A DNA stretch of 64,000 nucleotides from Bacillota bacterium (GTDB taxonomy: Bacteria > Bacillota > Clostridia > Lachnospirales > Lachnospiraceae): contig JAEYJO010000010.1 in NCBI GenBank assembly GCA_023408815.1, positions 21,004 to 85,003 of the forward strand, given 5' to 3'. The first letter of the stretch is position 1; every line of letters starts with the position of its first letter. The notes beneath the pieces are model-generated. The model did not search any database, was not told the DNA's origin, and saw nothing but the letters and a program-made list of their open reading frames with translations. Of this stretch, positions 53,314 through 62,543 are shown one piece after another. A program made the translations under genes and the position numbers.

Positions 53314-55155
53314 CTATTCTGCGGTAAGTTCTTCTACCGCAGACGTGTGTATATGAAATAATGCTTCGAATTCATCTCTGGAAATTTTCTCTTTTTCCAA
53401 AAGCAGATCTGCACACTTATGGAGCACACTCAGGTTCTCCACGATAATCGCTTTCGCCTTCTGATAGCAGCTGCTGATGATTTCCTTTACTTCTTTGTCG
53501 ATTTCACCTGAAACCAGCTCACTATGATTTTTCGCATGTGCCAAATCCCGTCCGATAAATACTTCGTCATCGTCGTCGTCATAATTTATTACACCGATAT
53601 TGTCCGACATGCCGTATCTGGTCACCATTTTTCTCGCAACCTTGGTGGCCTTTTTAATATCGCTGGAAGCTCCCGTAGTAATATCATCGAAAATAATCTC
53701 CTCAGCTATTCGTCCGCCCAGAGATACCATAATATCCTGCATCATTCTTCCTTTGGTCAGGAACATCTCGTCTTTTTCCGGCAAAGGCATTGTGTAGCCG
53801 GCCGCGCCTAAGCCCGTAGGGATGATGGATACCGTGTATACCGGTCCCACATCTGGAAGTACATGGAATAAAATCGCATGGCCCGCCTCGTGATATGCGG
53901 TAATCCTTTTCTCTTTATCCGAAATGACACGGCTTCGTTTCTCCGAGCCGATACCCACCTTAATAAAGGATTTCTTAATGTCGTCCTGCTTTACGAAAGC
54001 ACGGTTATCCATCGCCGCATTGATAGCTGCCTCGTTCATAAGGTTTTCCAGATCCGCACCGGTAAAACCTGCCGTAGTCTGTGCGATCTGTTCCAGATTG
54101 ACGTCCTCGGAAAGAGGTTTGTTTTTGGAATGCACCTTTAAGATCTCATTTCTTCCCTTCACATCGGGAGGGCTTACCGTAATCTTTCTATCGAAACGTC
54201 CGGGTCTTAAAATAGCCGGATCGAGAATATCTACGCGGTTTGTTGCCGCCATGACAATAATACCTTCATTGGCACCGAAGCCGTCCATTTCCACCAGCAG
54301 CTGATTGAGTGTCTGCTCCCTTTCATCGTGACCGCCGCCCATACCGGTACCGCGCCGTCTCGCTACGGCATCGATTTCATCGATAAATACGATACACGGA
54401 GAATGCTTCTTCGCATCCGCAAACAAGTCACGCACTCTGGAAGCACCTACACCGACAAACATTTCTACGAAGTCAGAACCTGAAATGCTGAAAAACGGCA
54501 CGTTAGCTTCTCCTGCGATAGCTTTTGCAAGCAAGGTCTTACCGGTTCCCGGAGCCCCCTCCAACAGCACGCCCTTGGGAATCCTTGCTCCTACCTTTGT
54601 GAACTTGCCCGGCTCCTTTAGGAAATTAATGATTTCCTCCAGCTCTTCTTTCTCCTCCTGAAGCCCGGCCACATCCTTAAGCGTGACCTTACTGTCCATA
54701 GAAAGTCTGGCACGGCTCTTTCCGAAATTCATCATCTTGCCGCTGCCGCCGCTGTTAGCGTTCTGCGCATTCATCATGACAAAGAAGAAAACACCCACTA
54801 CCAGCACGAGCAGCAGAGGGAACATGCTCGTCATGAACCAATTTTCCCTCGGAATATCCTTTACCTCCGGGTCCAGCCCATAGGATACCAGTTCTTTTTC
54901 TATTTCATTTACATCCGTAGCGTACAGCGTCTTTTCCTCTCCGCTGTTAAGCGCAACTCTGACAATTCCGGTAGGTGTTTCCTTATTAGGCTGAATCACC
55001 GCTTCAAGCACCGCGCCCGCTTCCAGATCATTTGTCAGCTCTCCTCTGGTATAATCGGTCTCTTGTCCGTTCAAGCTTCTGAACATCCATGCCGCGAGGA
55101 AGAGAAGACTTAAAATAACTAAAAAATACGTATTTAAATTCTTCTTATTATTCAA
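53314..55155 (-). CDS. ftsH: ATP-dependent zinc metalloprotease FtsH
   Basis: A 613-residue membrane protease. Two helices (about 7-26 and 109-131) flank an extracytoplasmic loop. The AAA domain has GAPGTGKTLLAKAIAGE and CIVFIDEIDAV plus the second region of homology RPGRFDRKITV. The zinc site HEAGH and the distal Asp region follow. It degrades misassembled membrane proteins. The TTG at 55155 has AGGAGG 6 nt before it; a longer frame reaches 55206 but lacks a ribosome site. The gene lies after hpt and tilS in the usual order. Confidence 0.95.
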   Translation of the reverse strand: MNNKKNLNTYFLVILSLLFLAAWMFRSLNGQETDYTRGELTNDLEAGAVLEAVIQPNKETPTGIVRVALNSGEEKTLYATDVNEIEKELVSYGLDPEVKDIPRENWFMTSMFPLLLVLVVGVFFFVMMNAQNANSGGSGKMMNFGKSRARLSMDSKVTLKDVAGLQEEKEELEEIINFLKEPGKFTKVGARIPKGVLLEGAPGTGKTLLAKAIAGEANVPFFSISGSDFVEMFVGVGASRVRDLFADAKKHSPCIVFIDEIDAVARRRGTGMGGGHDEREQTLNQLLVEMDGFGANEGIIVMAATNRVDILDPAILRPGRFDRKITVSPPDVKGRNEILKVHSKNKPLSEDVNLEQIAQTTAGFTGADLENLMNEAAINAAMDNRAFVKQDDIKKSFIKVGIGSEKRSRVISDKEKRITAYHEAGHAILFHVLPDVGPVYTVSIIPTGLGAAGYTMPLPEKDEMFLTKGRMMQDIMVSLGGRIAEEIIFDDITTGASSDIKKATKVARKMVTRYGMSDNIGVINYDDDDDEVFIGRDLAHAKNHSELVSGEIDKEVKEIISSCYQKAKAIIVENLSVLHKCADLLLEKEKISRDEFEALFHIHTSAVEELTAE

Positions 55156-55229
55156 AATCAACCTCCTGTCCGCATCCGTCCGCCTATCCGGCATGCCCGT
55201 TTTCATGCGAACATTTATAATACTATATG

Positions 55230-55772
55230 TTAATCTATTGCTTCTTCGTCTTCAAATTCAACAACGCCGATATATGGAAGATTCCTATATCTCTGGTCAT
55301 AATCCAGACCATAGCCAACTACGAATTCATCGGGAATCTGGAAACAGGTATAGTCCACATGAACATCCACGACCCTTCGCTCCGGCTTGTCTAACAGCGT
55401 ACAGAGCTTCAGGCTCTTAGGACCTCTGTCCCTGAGCATCTCAAGCAGATAGCTGAGCGTTCTACCCGAATCGATAATATCCTCCACCACGAGCACATCC
55501 TTGTCCTTCAGAGGCTCATCCAAATCCTTCACAATTCTGACGACGCCGCTGGATTTCGTCTCGCTTCCATAGCTGGATACGGACATGAAGTCCAAAGATA
55601 CCGGAACAGTGATCCTCTTTGCCAATTCACACATGAAGAAGCTGCCGCCCTTCAAAACACAAACAAGGTGAACCTGCTTTCCTTCATAATCCCTGCTGAT
55701 CTGCTCGCCAATTTCCTGGATTTTTTTATCTACCGCTTCCTCGGATAGCATAACTCTTACTTTCTCTGACAT
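55230..55772 (-). CDS. hpt: Hypoxanthine phosphoribosyltransferase
   Basis: A 180-residue purine salvage enzyme making IMP/GMP from hypoxanthine/guanine and PRPP. VLVVEDIIDSGRTLSYL is the PRPP loop and CVLKGGSFFM the second loop. AGGAGG lies before the ATG. Between tilS and ftsH as in most Firmicutes. Confidence 0.95.
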   Translation of the reverse strand: MSEKVRVMLSEEAVDKKIQEIGEQISRDYEGKQVHLVCVLKGGSFFMCELAKRITVPVSLDFMSVSSYGSETKSSGVVRIVKDLDEPLKDKDVLVVEDIIDSGRTLSYLLEMLRDRGPKSLKLCTLLDKPERRVVDVHVDYTCFQIPDEFVVGYGLDYDQRYRNLPYIGVVEFEDEEAID

Positions 55773-55829
55773 TTCATGTCCTCCTCTTAATAAATTGTAT
55801 CTGCAATGTTACAGCGCGTCCCACTGTTG

Positions 55830-57311
55830 CTATGAATCGGAAGGCTGAACAGTGACCTGCAGGATACATTTTGTATATTCTGTCACCTTATAATATTGAC
55901 TAATGCGATGACCCGGCACCCATAGGATATGACTGCCGTCCGCTAATACATAAAGTTCCCCTCTTTCGTTTTTCGGAATTTTCTCTCCTATCATATAATC
56001 TTTTAGTTTTTTTTTCGATAAACCTTCGTTAATCGTAAGATAATCTCCGGTTTTTCGCGTTCGAAACAGTAAAGACCTAGTTATTCTATCATAATCAAAC
56101 CATTTCGTATATGATTTTTCGGGAATAATTTGAGTTTTTTCATGGGAAAATAAGGAAAATTCTACCATTCCAAGTCCTGGAACGAAGATACATCCGGGAA
56201 TGGAAACCGGCACAGCTTCCATCTCCTTTCGCCCCTGAGAAAGACTTCCCCGGAAGCTTCCATCGAATAGTATCAGACGGTCATATTCCTTCATCGCCGT
56301 CAGCCCGTAAGGTAAAGATATCTGCTTGCTTCCCTGCTTATCCAGCAGCTTTCTTATTTCTTCTACATGGACAGAAGTGATATCCTTTCTGCTTTCCGTA
56401 AGCTCCTCCAGAGCTTTTAACAGTACCTGCTTTTGCATAAAAGGCTCCTTCGAGGCAAGCGTATCCGCCTGAAGTACGATTTTCAAAGGCTGTGTCCCGC
56501 AGGCTTCATCCTCCTTAACCAGACATTCGTCGTATACCTTCTGCGCCTGCTTTTTAATATATTCTTCTGTTTCCAGAAGCATATCGGCAGCTTCCCACAT
56601 ATGCGCAGCCGCTCCGCTGCATATTTCCTTTTCCGCAAAAGGAAGAATATGGTTGCGAATCCGGTTCCTTGTATAAGTATCCTCCAAGTTCGTATGGTCT
56701 ATGCAAAAGGAAACTTGATTTTCATTCAGGTATTCCTCAATCTCTTCCCTCTCCAGGCACAATAACGGACGAATGATATTTCCTCTCACCGGCTTTATTC
56801 CGCTTGCCCCGGAAAGGCCCGTTCCGCGAAATAAGTGAAATAACATCGTTTCTACTCTATCGCCCGCATTGTGCGCAACGGCAATTTTGCCGCCCGCAAT
56901 TTTCCCACCATCAATTTTCCCGCCGGCGCCCATGTTTTCATTTTTTATGTTTTCTTCCAGAATGTGCGCGAAGGCTCTGTAACGCACCATGCGCCCGGCT
57001 TCTTCCTCCGAAAGCTTTTCCTCTTTCGCAAACCCCTTCACATCCTCTTCGATGAGAAAAAACGGCAGGTTCCGCTCTTCGCACAACTTTTCCACATAGG
57101 CTGCGTCCCTTTTCCCCTCCTCGCGTATGCCGTGGTTGACATGTACGACGATAAGCTTCAAGGGCATCTCCATCGCCAATTCACAAAGCATCAGCAAAAG
57201 GCATACGGAATCAGCGCCGCCCGATACCCCCAACACAACGGTATCACCCGACACTATCATCCGATATTTTTCTATATATGCTTTTACCTTCGCAAAAATT
57301 CTTTCGTTCAT
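55830..57311 (-). CDS. tilS: tRNA(Ile)-lysidine synthase TilS
   Basis: A 493-residue ATP-PPi synthetase that modifies the CAU anticodon of a minor tRNA-Ile to read AUA. The PP-loop LGVSGGADSVCLLLM is near residue 27. The signature VVHVNHGIREEGKRDAAYVE and the C-terminal TilS domain (FRTRKTGDYLTINEGLSKKK) are present. Residues about 125-145 carry a short glycine/lysine repeat (GGKIDGGKIAGGKIA) that looks like a slippage expansion. Essential gene. Confidence 0.93.
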   Translation of the reverse strand: MNERIFAKVKAYIEKYRMIVSGDTVVLGVSGGADSVCLLLMLCELAMEMPLKLIVVHVNHGIREEGKRDAAYVEKLCEERNLPFFLIEEDVKGFAKEEKLSEEEAGRMVRYRAFAHILEENIKNENMGAGGKIDGGKIAGGKIAVAHNAGDRVETMLFHLFRGTGLSGASGIKPVRGNIIRPLLCLEREEIEEYLNENQVSFCIDHTNLEDTYTRNRIRNHILPFAEKEICSGAAAHMWEAADMLLETEEYIKKQAQKVYDECLVKEDEACGTQPLKIVLQADTLASKEPFMQKQVLLKALEELTESRKDITSVHVEEIRKLLDKQGSKQISLPYGLTAMKEYDRLILFDGSFRGSLSQGRKEMEAVPVSIPGCIFVPGLGMVEFSLFSHEKTQIIPEKSYTKWFDYDRITRSLLFRTRKTGDYLTINEGLSKKKLKDYMIGEKIPKNERGELYVLADGSHILWVPGHRISQYYKVTEYTKCILQVTVQPSDS

Positions 57312-57414
57312 TGGATTCCTTTTACACAGCTATAAAATCAGGATATTTTAGTCTTATTACTTATATTAGTCAATTTATGAGAAAAAATCAATGCTTATAT
57401 AACCCACCCAGCCA

Positions 57415-58614
57415 TCAGCAATTGTCCCATATACCTGTGACCATCACCGTCATATCGTCCCGAATCCTTCCTTTGCTTTGATGCAGGCAAAAGTTCAGTA
57501 TATAATTCGCCATTTCTCCCGGATTCTTTAACGCTGCCTTTCCGATGACCTCAGGTAAAATATCTTCGCCGATTCCCTGCGCGAGCGCATCCGTTATGCC
57601 ATCGGAGAGCATAATGATATAATCTCCGTCCACCAGTCTGCGCCTTGTCGTCTCCATATCCATTTCATAGAAAACTCCAAGCGGAAGATTTCTCGCCGAT
57701 ATCTGGTCCACCAGATGTTCCCTTTTGATATAAGAAGGTGCCGAGCCTATTTTGATGAATTCACATACGCCGGTATATAAGTCGATCTGACATAAATCCA
57801 GCGTGGACATATTCTGTGCCTCGCCTACCGCGATAAGAGAACCGTTGATCATCTGCACAGCAGTCTCCTTGCAAAATCCCGCCTCTAAAAATTTTTCAAT
57901 CAAATCCACTACAAATTCGCTGTCCTTGCACGCTTTTTCGCCGGAACCCATTCCGTCAGACAGAATTGCGGTCAGGCTTCCTTCCTTTTCCTCTACAAAG
58001 GCATAATTATCCCCGGATATGCTCTCCGTCTCCTTTACCGCCTTCGCCACCCCGGTAAGCACATGAAACTTCGGTTCATCCATATATTGATAGCTGTCCC
58101 ATTCCTTTCCCACGAAAATAGAACAGTTTTTTGCCGGCATAAGCCGGCAGTTCAACAGCACGGACAGAAGGTTTCCCACCTCGTCCACGCCGGGAGCCGT
58201 TCCTTTCAGGGCACGCATGACGATGTTCAGTTCCTTGCGCCCATCCTCCTTTTCCAGCATACAAATATCTTTTAACAGCACATCCTCTTCCTTCAATGCA
58301 TGGGCCAATTGCTTGATCTTACGATCGCTTATATGTACCGGCTTGTAAGCCTCTTCTGCCACCTGCGTCATAATCTGAGCCATTTCATTTAAATGATCCG
58401 CCATCAGATCGCGGTTTTCCACAAGCCGCCTTTTCCACAGGAACTCCTGTCTGTCATCTACCTGTGCCTGCTCGTCCTCTTCCTCTTTCTGCATATCGGT
58501 AAATGTATTCGCCAGATCCCGAAAAGAATCTGCGTACATTAATAGTTTCCTTTTTCCATATTCCGGCAATACGCTGTCAAAGGGCGCCTCCCCGTTCACA
58601 AGCTGTTTCTTCAC
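57415..58614 (-). CDS. SpoIIE-like PP2C phosphatase lacking the membrane domain
   Basis: A 399-residue protein. Residues about 1-170 resemble the central regulatory domain of SpoIIE. The C-terminal half is the PP2C phosphatase (ISGDNYAFVEE; ILSDGMGSGEKACKDSE; IMLSDGITDALAQ; RDDMTVMVTGI). SpoIIE dephosphorylates SpoIIAA to activate sigma-F, and normally has about 10 membrane helices before this region. Here the frame is closed upstream by TAG, and a GTG at 58614 with GGAGG 8 nt before it is the best start. It sits before tilS-hpt-ftsH as the full spoIIE does, so I infer an N-terminal truncation, possibly linked to the foreign segment next to it. A genuine short form is the alternative. Confidence 0.78.
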   Translation of the reverse strand: MKKQLVNGEAPFDSVLPEYGKRKLLMYADSFRDLANTFTDMQKEEEDEQAQVDDRQEFLWKRRLVENRDLMADHLNEMAQIMTQVAEEAYKPVHISDRKIKQLAHALKEEDVLLKDICMLEKEDGRKELNIVMRALKGTAPGVDEVGNLLSVLLNCRLMPAKNCSIFVGKEWDSYQYMDEPKFHVLTGVAKAVKETESISGDNYAFVEEKEGSLTAILSDGMGSGEKACKDSEFVVDLIEKFLEAGFCKETAVQMINGSLIAVGEAQNMSTLDLCQIDLYTGVCEFIKIGSAPSYIKREHLVDQISARNLPLGVFYEMDMETTRRRLVDGDYIIMLSDGITDALAQGIGEDILPEVIGKAALKNPGEMANYILNFCLHQSKGRIRDDMTVMVTGIWDNC

Positions 58615-58679
58615 TCCGCATCCCTCCACTATAATCTTCCTTCTGCCGCCTTCAAACCCGGACGCCAGTACAAACTGCC

Positions 58680-58746
58680 GTGTGAATCTTTCACACTACT
58701 CTTGTAAGGGAATATTATACAAGATGTACTTTGCCGTATTTGTCAA
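58680..58746 (-). promoter_or_regulatory. Hairpin and promoter before the SpoIIE-like gene
   Basis: GTGTGAA and TTCACAC (58680-58696) form a short hairpin. On the minus strand an extended -10 TTGTATAAT (58714-58719 core) is preceded by TTGACA at 58741-58746 with 21 nt spacing, longer than usual. This gives the truncated gene its own transcription signal. Confidence 0.5.
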
Positions 58747-58911
58747 AACCGGGACAAGAATCCGATTTTTATTGTGACAAAAAATGCAGATATTCCGTAG
58801 GCAGAACCGAATATTGACCGGCATTGGGGATTTCCTGTATAATAAAAATCATATAAACGAACGTTTTACAGAACATACGACAGAATAACATGCACAGGAG
58901 ATGAACGAAGC

Positions 58912-60927
58912 GTGAGCCATATAAAAAAAGACAATGCAAAACAGTATAAATGGATGCTTTCCGTGATGGTATACCTACTGGCGGCGGTGCTGGTATGCAT
59001 GCTTGTCACCCGCCTGTGTACAGTAAACTATGAGGTCGTGAGCGCCGGACAGCCGGGACTTACCGATCTGACGGAGTTTGATTTCGACAGCGGCATCGCA
59101 CGCGTCGCCACGGAGTCCACAAGCTCCATCTATATCTATTCCGGCGCGTTCTACACTACGGAGGATTTCGCCGATGGACATGTTCCCGCAGAGGGCGTGC
59201 TCTACGACCGTACCGAAGGCGCGCAGGGGGATTACGGCACGCTGCGGATGCTGCTCAAGCTCCCGCCCGGCCAGGTGTATGCCATCGCTGCCAAGAGTGT
59301 ATCCTACGCCCAGCGCCTGTTCATCGACGGCAAGGAATACACCGCCATCGGCGTTCCCGGCGACAGCGCGGAAACCACCGTGCCCAAAACCGCGCGCTTT
59401 GTGGAAGCCTTTGTGCCGCAGGGGGAAACCACCGAGATCATTTTTTACTATTCCAACTTCGTCCATGCGGACGGCGGCGGCCTGTACCCGGTGGATGTGG
59501 GACATGTGGGCAGCATCATCCGCAACGAGCAGCTCACTACCATCCGCACTACGGCGGTGGCCGCAGGGCTGACCGCGATTATGCTATTTTTCTTCGGGCT
59601 GTTCCTGTTCTTCGAACGCTACCGGTATCTTCTGTGGTTCTCGCTGGTCTGCGGCTGTATCGCCCTGCGCATCACAGGTCCCGGCATTCTGCCGATTCTG
59701 CTGCCGCAGATGAGCTGGTATCCGGCCATCCGGCTGGAATACATAGGCACCTGTCTCATGACACTCTTTGCATCTTTGTACATCTCCAGCCTGTTCCCCG
59801 GCACTGCGAACAAATGGGCCATGCGCTGCTATCTCGGGTTCTGCGGCGGCTGTATCCTGTTTCTCAGTCTCGCCCCCACCACGGTGTTCACCCGCTATCC
59901 CGTGGCGCTTTCGCTTGCCTATTTAAGCTTTGTGGGATACCTGCTGCTGATGGTGCTATGGCATGCCCTGCGGAGGAACCTGTCCTCCGCGTTATCCAGA
60001 CCGGAGCGGCGGCTTCTGCTGCTGGGACTGGTTGCTTTCGCCCTTCTTTCGGCGGCGGATATTTTTGCTCACCAGCGGTTTTTGCTGCTGTTCGGGCTGT
60101 CGTATCAGGCGGTGGGTATGACGGTGTTCTTGTTCCTCAACATGCTGGCGCTGGTAATGAGCTTTTCCCGTACCGAGCAGGAACTTTCCGCCGTGCGGGA
60201 AAGCCAGCGGGAAATCCGGGAAACCAACCGGATGCTGGAACGGCTGGGCCGGGCCAAGACCGACTTTTTGGGCAACATCAGCCATGAGATGAAGACGCCT
60301 CTTGCGGTGATCAGCAGCTATGCGGGGCTGACCATCAGCCAGCTCCGTAAAAATGCCGTGGACGGCCAGACTTTGGACAATTTGGACCGGGTTCAGCAGG
60401 AGGCGGTGCGGCTGGGCAGACTGGTAGAGCAGCTGATGGCGGTGTCGCTGGAAAAGGAGCGGCAGCTCACCCTGACGGACACCTGCGCGGAAGCGCTGCT
60501 TTCGCAGGCCGCGGCCTTCTGCGAGCCCATCTGCCGGGGACATCAGAACCAAATCATAGCGCAGTGCCATCCAACACACATTCCCCTGCGGGTCAACTCC
60601 GACGCCATATTCCAGGTGCTGCTGAACCTCATTACCAATGCCAACCGGCAGACGCAGGGACAAACCATCTCCCTTCTGGCAAGGCGTGATGAGGAACGTC
60701 AGCATGTGGTATTCGAGGTCGCCGATCGCGGCAGGGGCATCCCTCCCGAGCTGCTGCCCCGTGTGTTTGAGCGGGGTGTTTCGGGCAGCGGCAGCCACGG
60801 CCTCGGCCTTGCCATCTGCAAAGAGATCGTGCAGGAGCACGGCGGGAACATGGAGATAGAAAGCGGCGGCAGCGGCACCACGGTGCGCTTTACGCTGCCC
60901 TTTGCGGAAGGAGGAAACCGGGCATGA
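58912..60927 (+). CDS. Histidine kinase with 7TM (7TMR-DISM) sensor
   Basis: A 671-residue kinase. A helix near 15-36, an extracellular domain to about 200, then about seven helices (200-420) of the 7TMR-DISM type. The kinase core follows: HisKA with GNISHEMKTPLAVISSY, and an HATPase domain with LNLITNANRQTQGQ and GLGLAICKEIVQEHGG. It senses an unknown outside signal. Start is GTG at 58912 with AGGAG 11 nt upstream. It overlaps the regulator gene by 4 nt. The gene is visibly GC-rich unlike everything left of it. Confidence 0.9.
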   Translation: MSHIKKDNAKQYKWMLSVMVYLLAAVLVCMLVTRLCTVNYEVVSAGQPGLTDLTEFDFDSGIARVATESTSSIYIYSGAFYTTEDFADGHVPAEGVLYDRTEGAQGDYGTLRMLLKLPPGQVYAIAAKSVSYAQRLFIDGKEYTAIGVPGDSAETTVPKTARFVEAFVPQGETTEIIFYYSNFVHADGGGLYPVDVGHVGSIIRNEQLTTIRTTAVAAGLTAIMLFFFGLFLFFERYRYLLWFSLVCGCIALRITGPGILPILLPQMSWYPAIRLEYIGTCLMTLFASLYISSLFPGTANKWAMRCYLGFCGGCILFLSLAPTTVFTRYPVALSLAYLSFVGYLLLMVLWHALRRNLSSALSRPERRLLLLGLVAFALLSAADIFAHQRFLLLFGLSYQAVGMTVFLFLNMLALVMSFSRTEQELSAVRESQREIRETNRMLERLGRAKTDFLGNISHEMKTPLAVISSYAGLTISQLRKNAVDGQTLDNLDRVQQEAVRLGRLVEQLMAVSLEKERQLTLTDTCAEALLSQAAAFCEPICRGHQNQIIAQCHPTHIPLRVNSDAIFQVLLNLITNANRQTQGQTISLLARRDEERQHVVFEVADRGRGIPPELLPRVFERGVSGSGSHGLGLAICKEIVQEHGGNMEIESGGSGTTVRFTLPFAEGGNRA

Positions 60928-61637
60928 GCAACGCAACGATCTTAATGATCGAAGACAATCCCGACATTCGGCGGGCCAACGCCGCTGAATTGCGGATGGA
61001 GCATTACCGTGTGCTGGAAGCGGATACGCTGGAAAAAGGACGTGCGCTGGCCAGACGGGAATCCCCCGACTTGATTCTGCTGGATATTCTTCTGCCCGAC
61101 GGCAGCGGGCTGGACTACTGCCGGGAGATATTCGGGCAAAACGCCTCGCGGATTCTGTTCCTTTCCGCGCTGCATACTCCCGAGGATGTCATCGCCGGAC
61201 TGCGGGCGGGCGGCGACGACTATATGACAAAGCCCTATCTGATGCAGGAGCTGCTGGCGCGGGTGGAGGCCATCCTGCGCCGCCCCAAGATGATACAGGC
61301 GGAGCCACAGCCTCTGCGTATCGGCCCGCTGGAGCTGAACGGCACTGCCAAGCGCGCATACCTTGACGGCGCCGATCTGCTGCTCACCCGCATGGAATAT
61401 ACTTTACTGGAGTATTTAACGCAGAATATGGACAGGCATGTGCCGGCGGAGGAATTGTACCAGAAGCTGTGGGATATGGAGGCGGTCAGCGACATCCGCA
61501 CCGTCTGGGAGCATATATCCCGCCTGCGCAGGAAGCTTGCGGCGGACACGGCGGTGGAGATTGAATCGGTGCGGGGCCAGGGCTATCGGCTGCTCACAGA
61601 CAGAGATACCGCCGTTACTGTTCACTCCACACAGTAA
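60924..61637 (+). CDS. OmpR-family response regulator
   Basis: A 237-residue regulator. Receiver (MIEDN, LLDILLPDGSG, DYMTKPYL) and winged-helix DNA-binding domain (LLTRMEYTLLEYLTQN; WEHISRLRRKL; GYRLLTD). Partner of the 7TM kinase. Its last residues TAVTVHSTQ are encoded by a copy of the end sequence of the foldback element at 61645, so the native tail may have been altered. Confidence 0.9.
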   Translation: MSNATILMIEDNPDIRRANAAELRMEHYRVLEADTLEKGRALARRESPDLILLDILLPDGSGLDYCREIFGQNASRILFLSALHTPEDVIAGLRAGGDDYMTKPYLMQELLARVEAILRRPKMIQAEPQPLRIGPLELNGTAKRAYLDGADLLLTRMEYTLLEYLTQNMDRHVPAEELYQKLWDMEAVSDIRTVWEHISRLRRKLAADTAVEIESVRGQGYRLLTDRDTAVTVHSTQ

Positions 61638-61865
61638 CATACCGGTTACTGTTCACTCCTCACAGCAACTGGCCTACAAATGGACTTCTTTCAGATATCG
61701 AAGGCAATGGAAGCCGAACCAAAAGACTCCCGCTCCGAATTCAAAGAAAGAACTTCTAAATATTTTCATAGACGCAGTCGTTCTTTTGATTCGGCTTCGA
61801 TTGCCCGTAAAAGTTTGTAAAAAGTCCATTTGCCGGACACTACCGGAAACGGAGTGAACAGTAAC
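61614..61865. mobile_element. Foldback (MITE-like) element with extra end copy
   Basis: GTTACTGTTCACTCC at 61645-61659 is repeated as GGAGTGAACAGTAAC at 61851-61865, giving 15-bp terminal inverted repeats. Inside, AAATGGACTT (61678) pairs with AAGTCCATTT (61822), and GGCAATGGAAGCCGAACCAAAAG pairs with the right-hand partner near 61777-61806, so most of the 221 bp can fold into one hairpin. There is no coding capacity. A third copy of the end in direct orientation lies at 61614-61628, inside the regulator gene. This is the pattern of a non-autonomous transposable element. Confidence 0.75.
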
Positions 61866-62056
61866 ACATACCGCCAACCTTGCGAAAAATTGAGGTTCAA
61901 AAAGTTGTGTTCCCTCCTCCTCATATGTTAAAATGAATAGCAACAGGCAAAACACCGAAAAACCGGCTGAATCAGCGATGATTCAAGCCGGTTTCGCCTT
62001 TTCTTAAAGGCTTTTCGGGACTGGAATACCGGCACAAAACGAAGGGAGGAACCGCG
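61638..62056. other. Gene-free gap around the foldback element
   Basis: It holds the foldback element (61645-61865) and the strong hairpin at 61960-61994, followed by the ribosome site of the receiver protein. The stretch from 61866 to 61955 is AT-rich and no gene is visible. Confidence 0.55.
61960..61994 (+). terminator. Strong hairpin, probable terminator
   Basis: AAACCGGCTGAATC pairs with GATTCAAGCCGGTTT (one bulge) and is followed by CGCCTTTTC. Possibly ends the regulator transcript. The T run is short. Confidence 0.55.
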
Positions 62057-62521
62057 TTGAATACCTGCAAGATCCTGATGATCGACGACAGCGCCGAGCT
62101 GCGCCGGGTACTGCGCATGGCCTTTGAAGCCATGCGGCCTGATTATCAACTGCTGGAGGCGGGCAGCCTTGCGGCAGGCCGTGCGCTGCTGGCCGCCGAA
62201 AAGCCCGCTCTCCTGCTGTTGGATGCGGAATTACCGGACGGCTCCGGCTTCGACTTCTGCCGGGAGGTACGGCTGCAAAGCGACATTCCTATTCTGCTCT
62301 CCAGCGGTCTCGCCGAAAAGGAGCGCGTCGCGGAGGGCTATGGCGCTGGGTGCAGCGATTATCTGGTCAAGCCCTACCTGCTGGATACCCTGCTGGAGCG
62401 GATGGAAGCTCTGCGGGGGCATCCGCCGGGAGATCCCTGTGGTGCGGGTGGGCAGCCTATGGGGGAAGAGGACATAAAGCAAAGCTATATAACAAAACGG
62501 TGTTTATACGAAACACCTTGA
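62057..62521 (+). CDS. Receiver-domain protein without normal output domain
   Basis: A 154-residue protein starting at TTG with GGGAGG 7 nt upstream. It has a full receiver (LMIDDS, LLLLDAELPDGSGFD, SDYLVKPYLL) closely resembling that of the OmpR regulator upstream. After ALRG it turns into a short low-identity tail (HPPGDPCGAGG, ending CLYETP) and no DNA-binding domain. It is either a single-domain regulator or a truncated regulator gene. The tail may be read in a shifted frame. Confidence 0.65.
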   Translation: MNTCKILMIDDSAELRRVLRMAFEAMRPDYQLLEAGSLAAGRALLAAEKPALLLLDAELPDGSGFDFCREVRLQSDIPILLSSGLAEKERVAEGYGAGCSDYLVKPYLLDTLLERMEALRGHPPGDPCGAGGQPMGEEDIKQSYITKRCLYETP

Positions 62522-62543
62522 GTGAATCGGAGGAAACGAGCAT

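Noticed and set aside
59992..60936. A 314-codon open frame on the minus strand inside the 7TM kinase
   Set aside because: It is a GC-rich shadow of a real kinase gene on the plus strand with no family motif.
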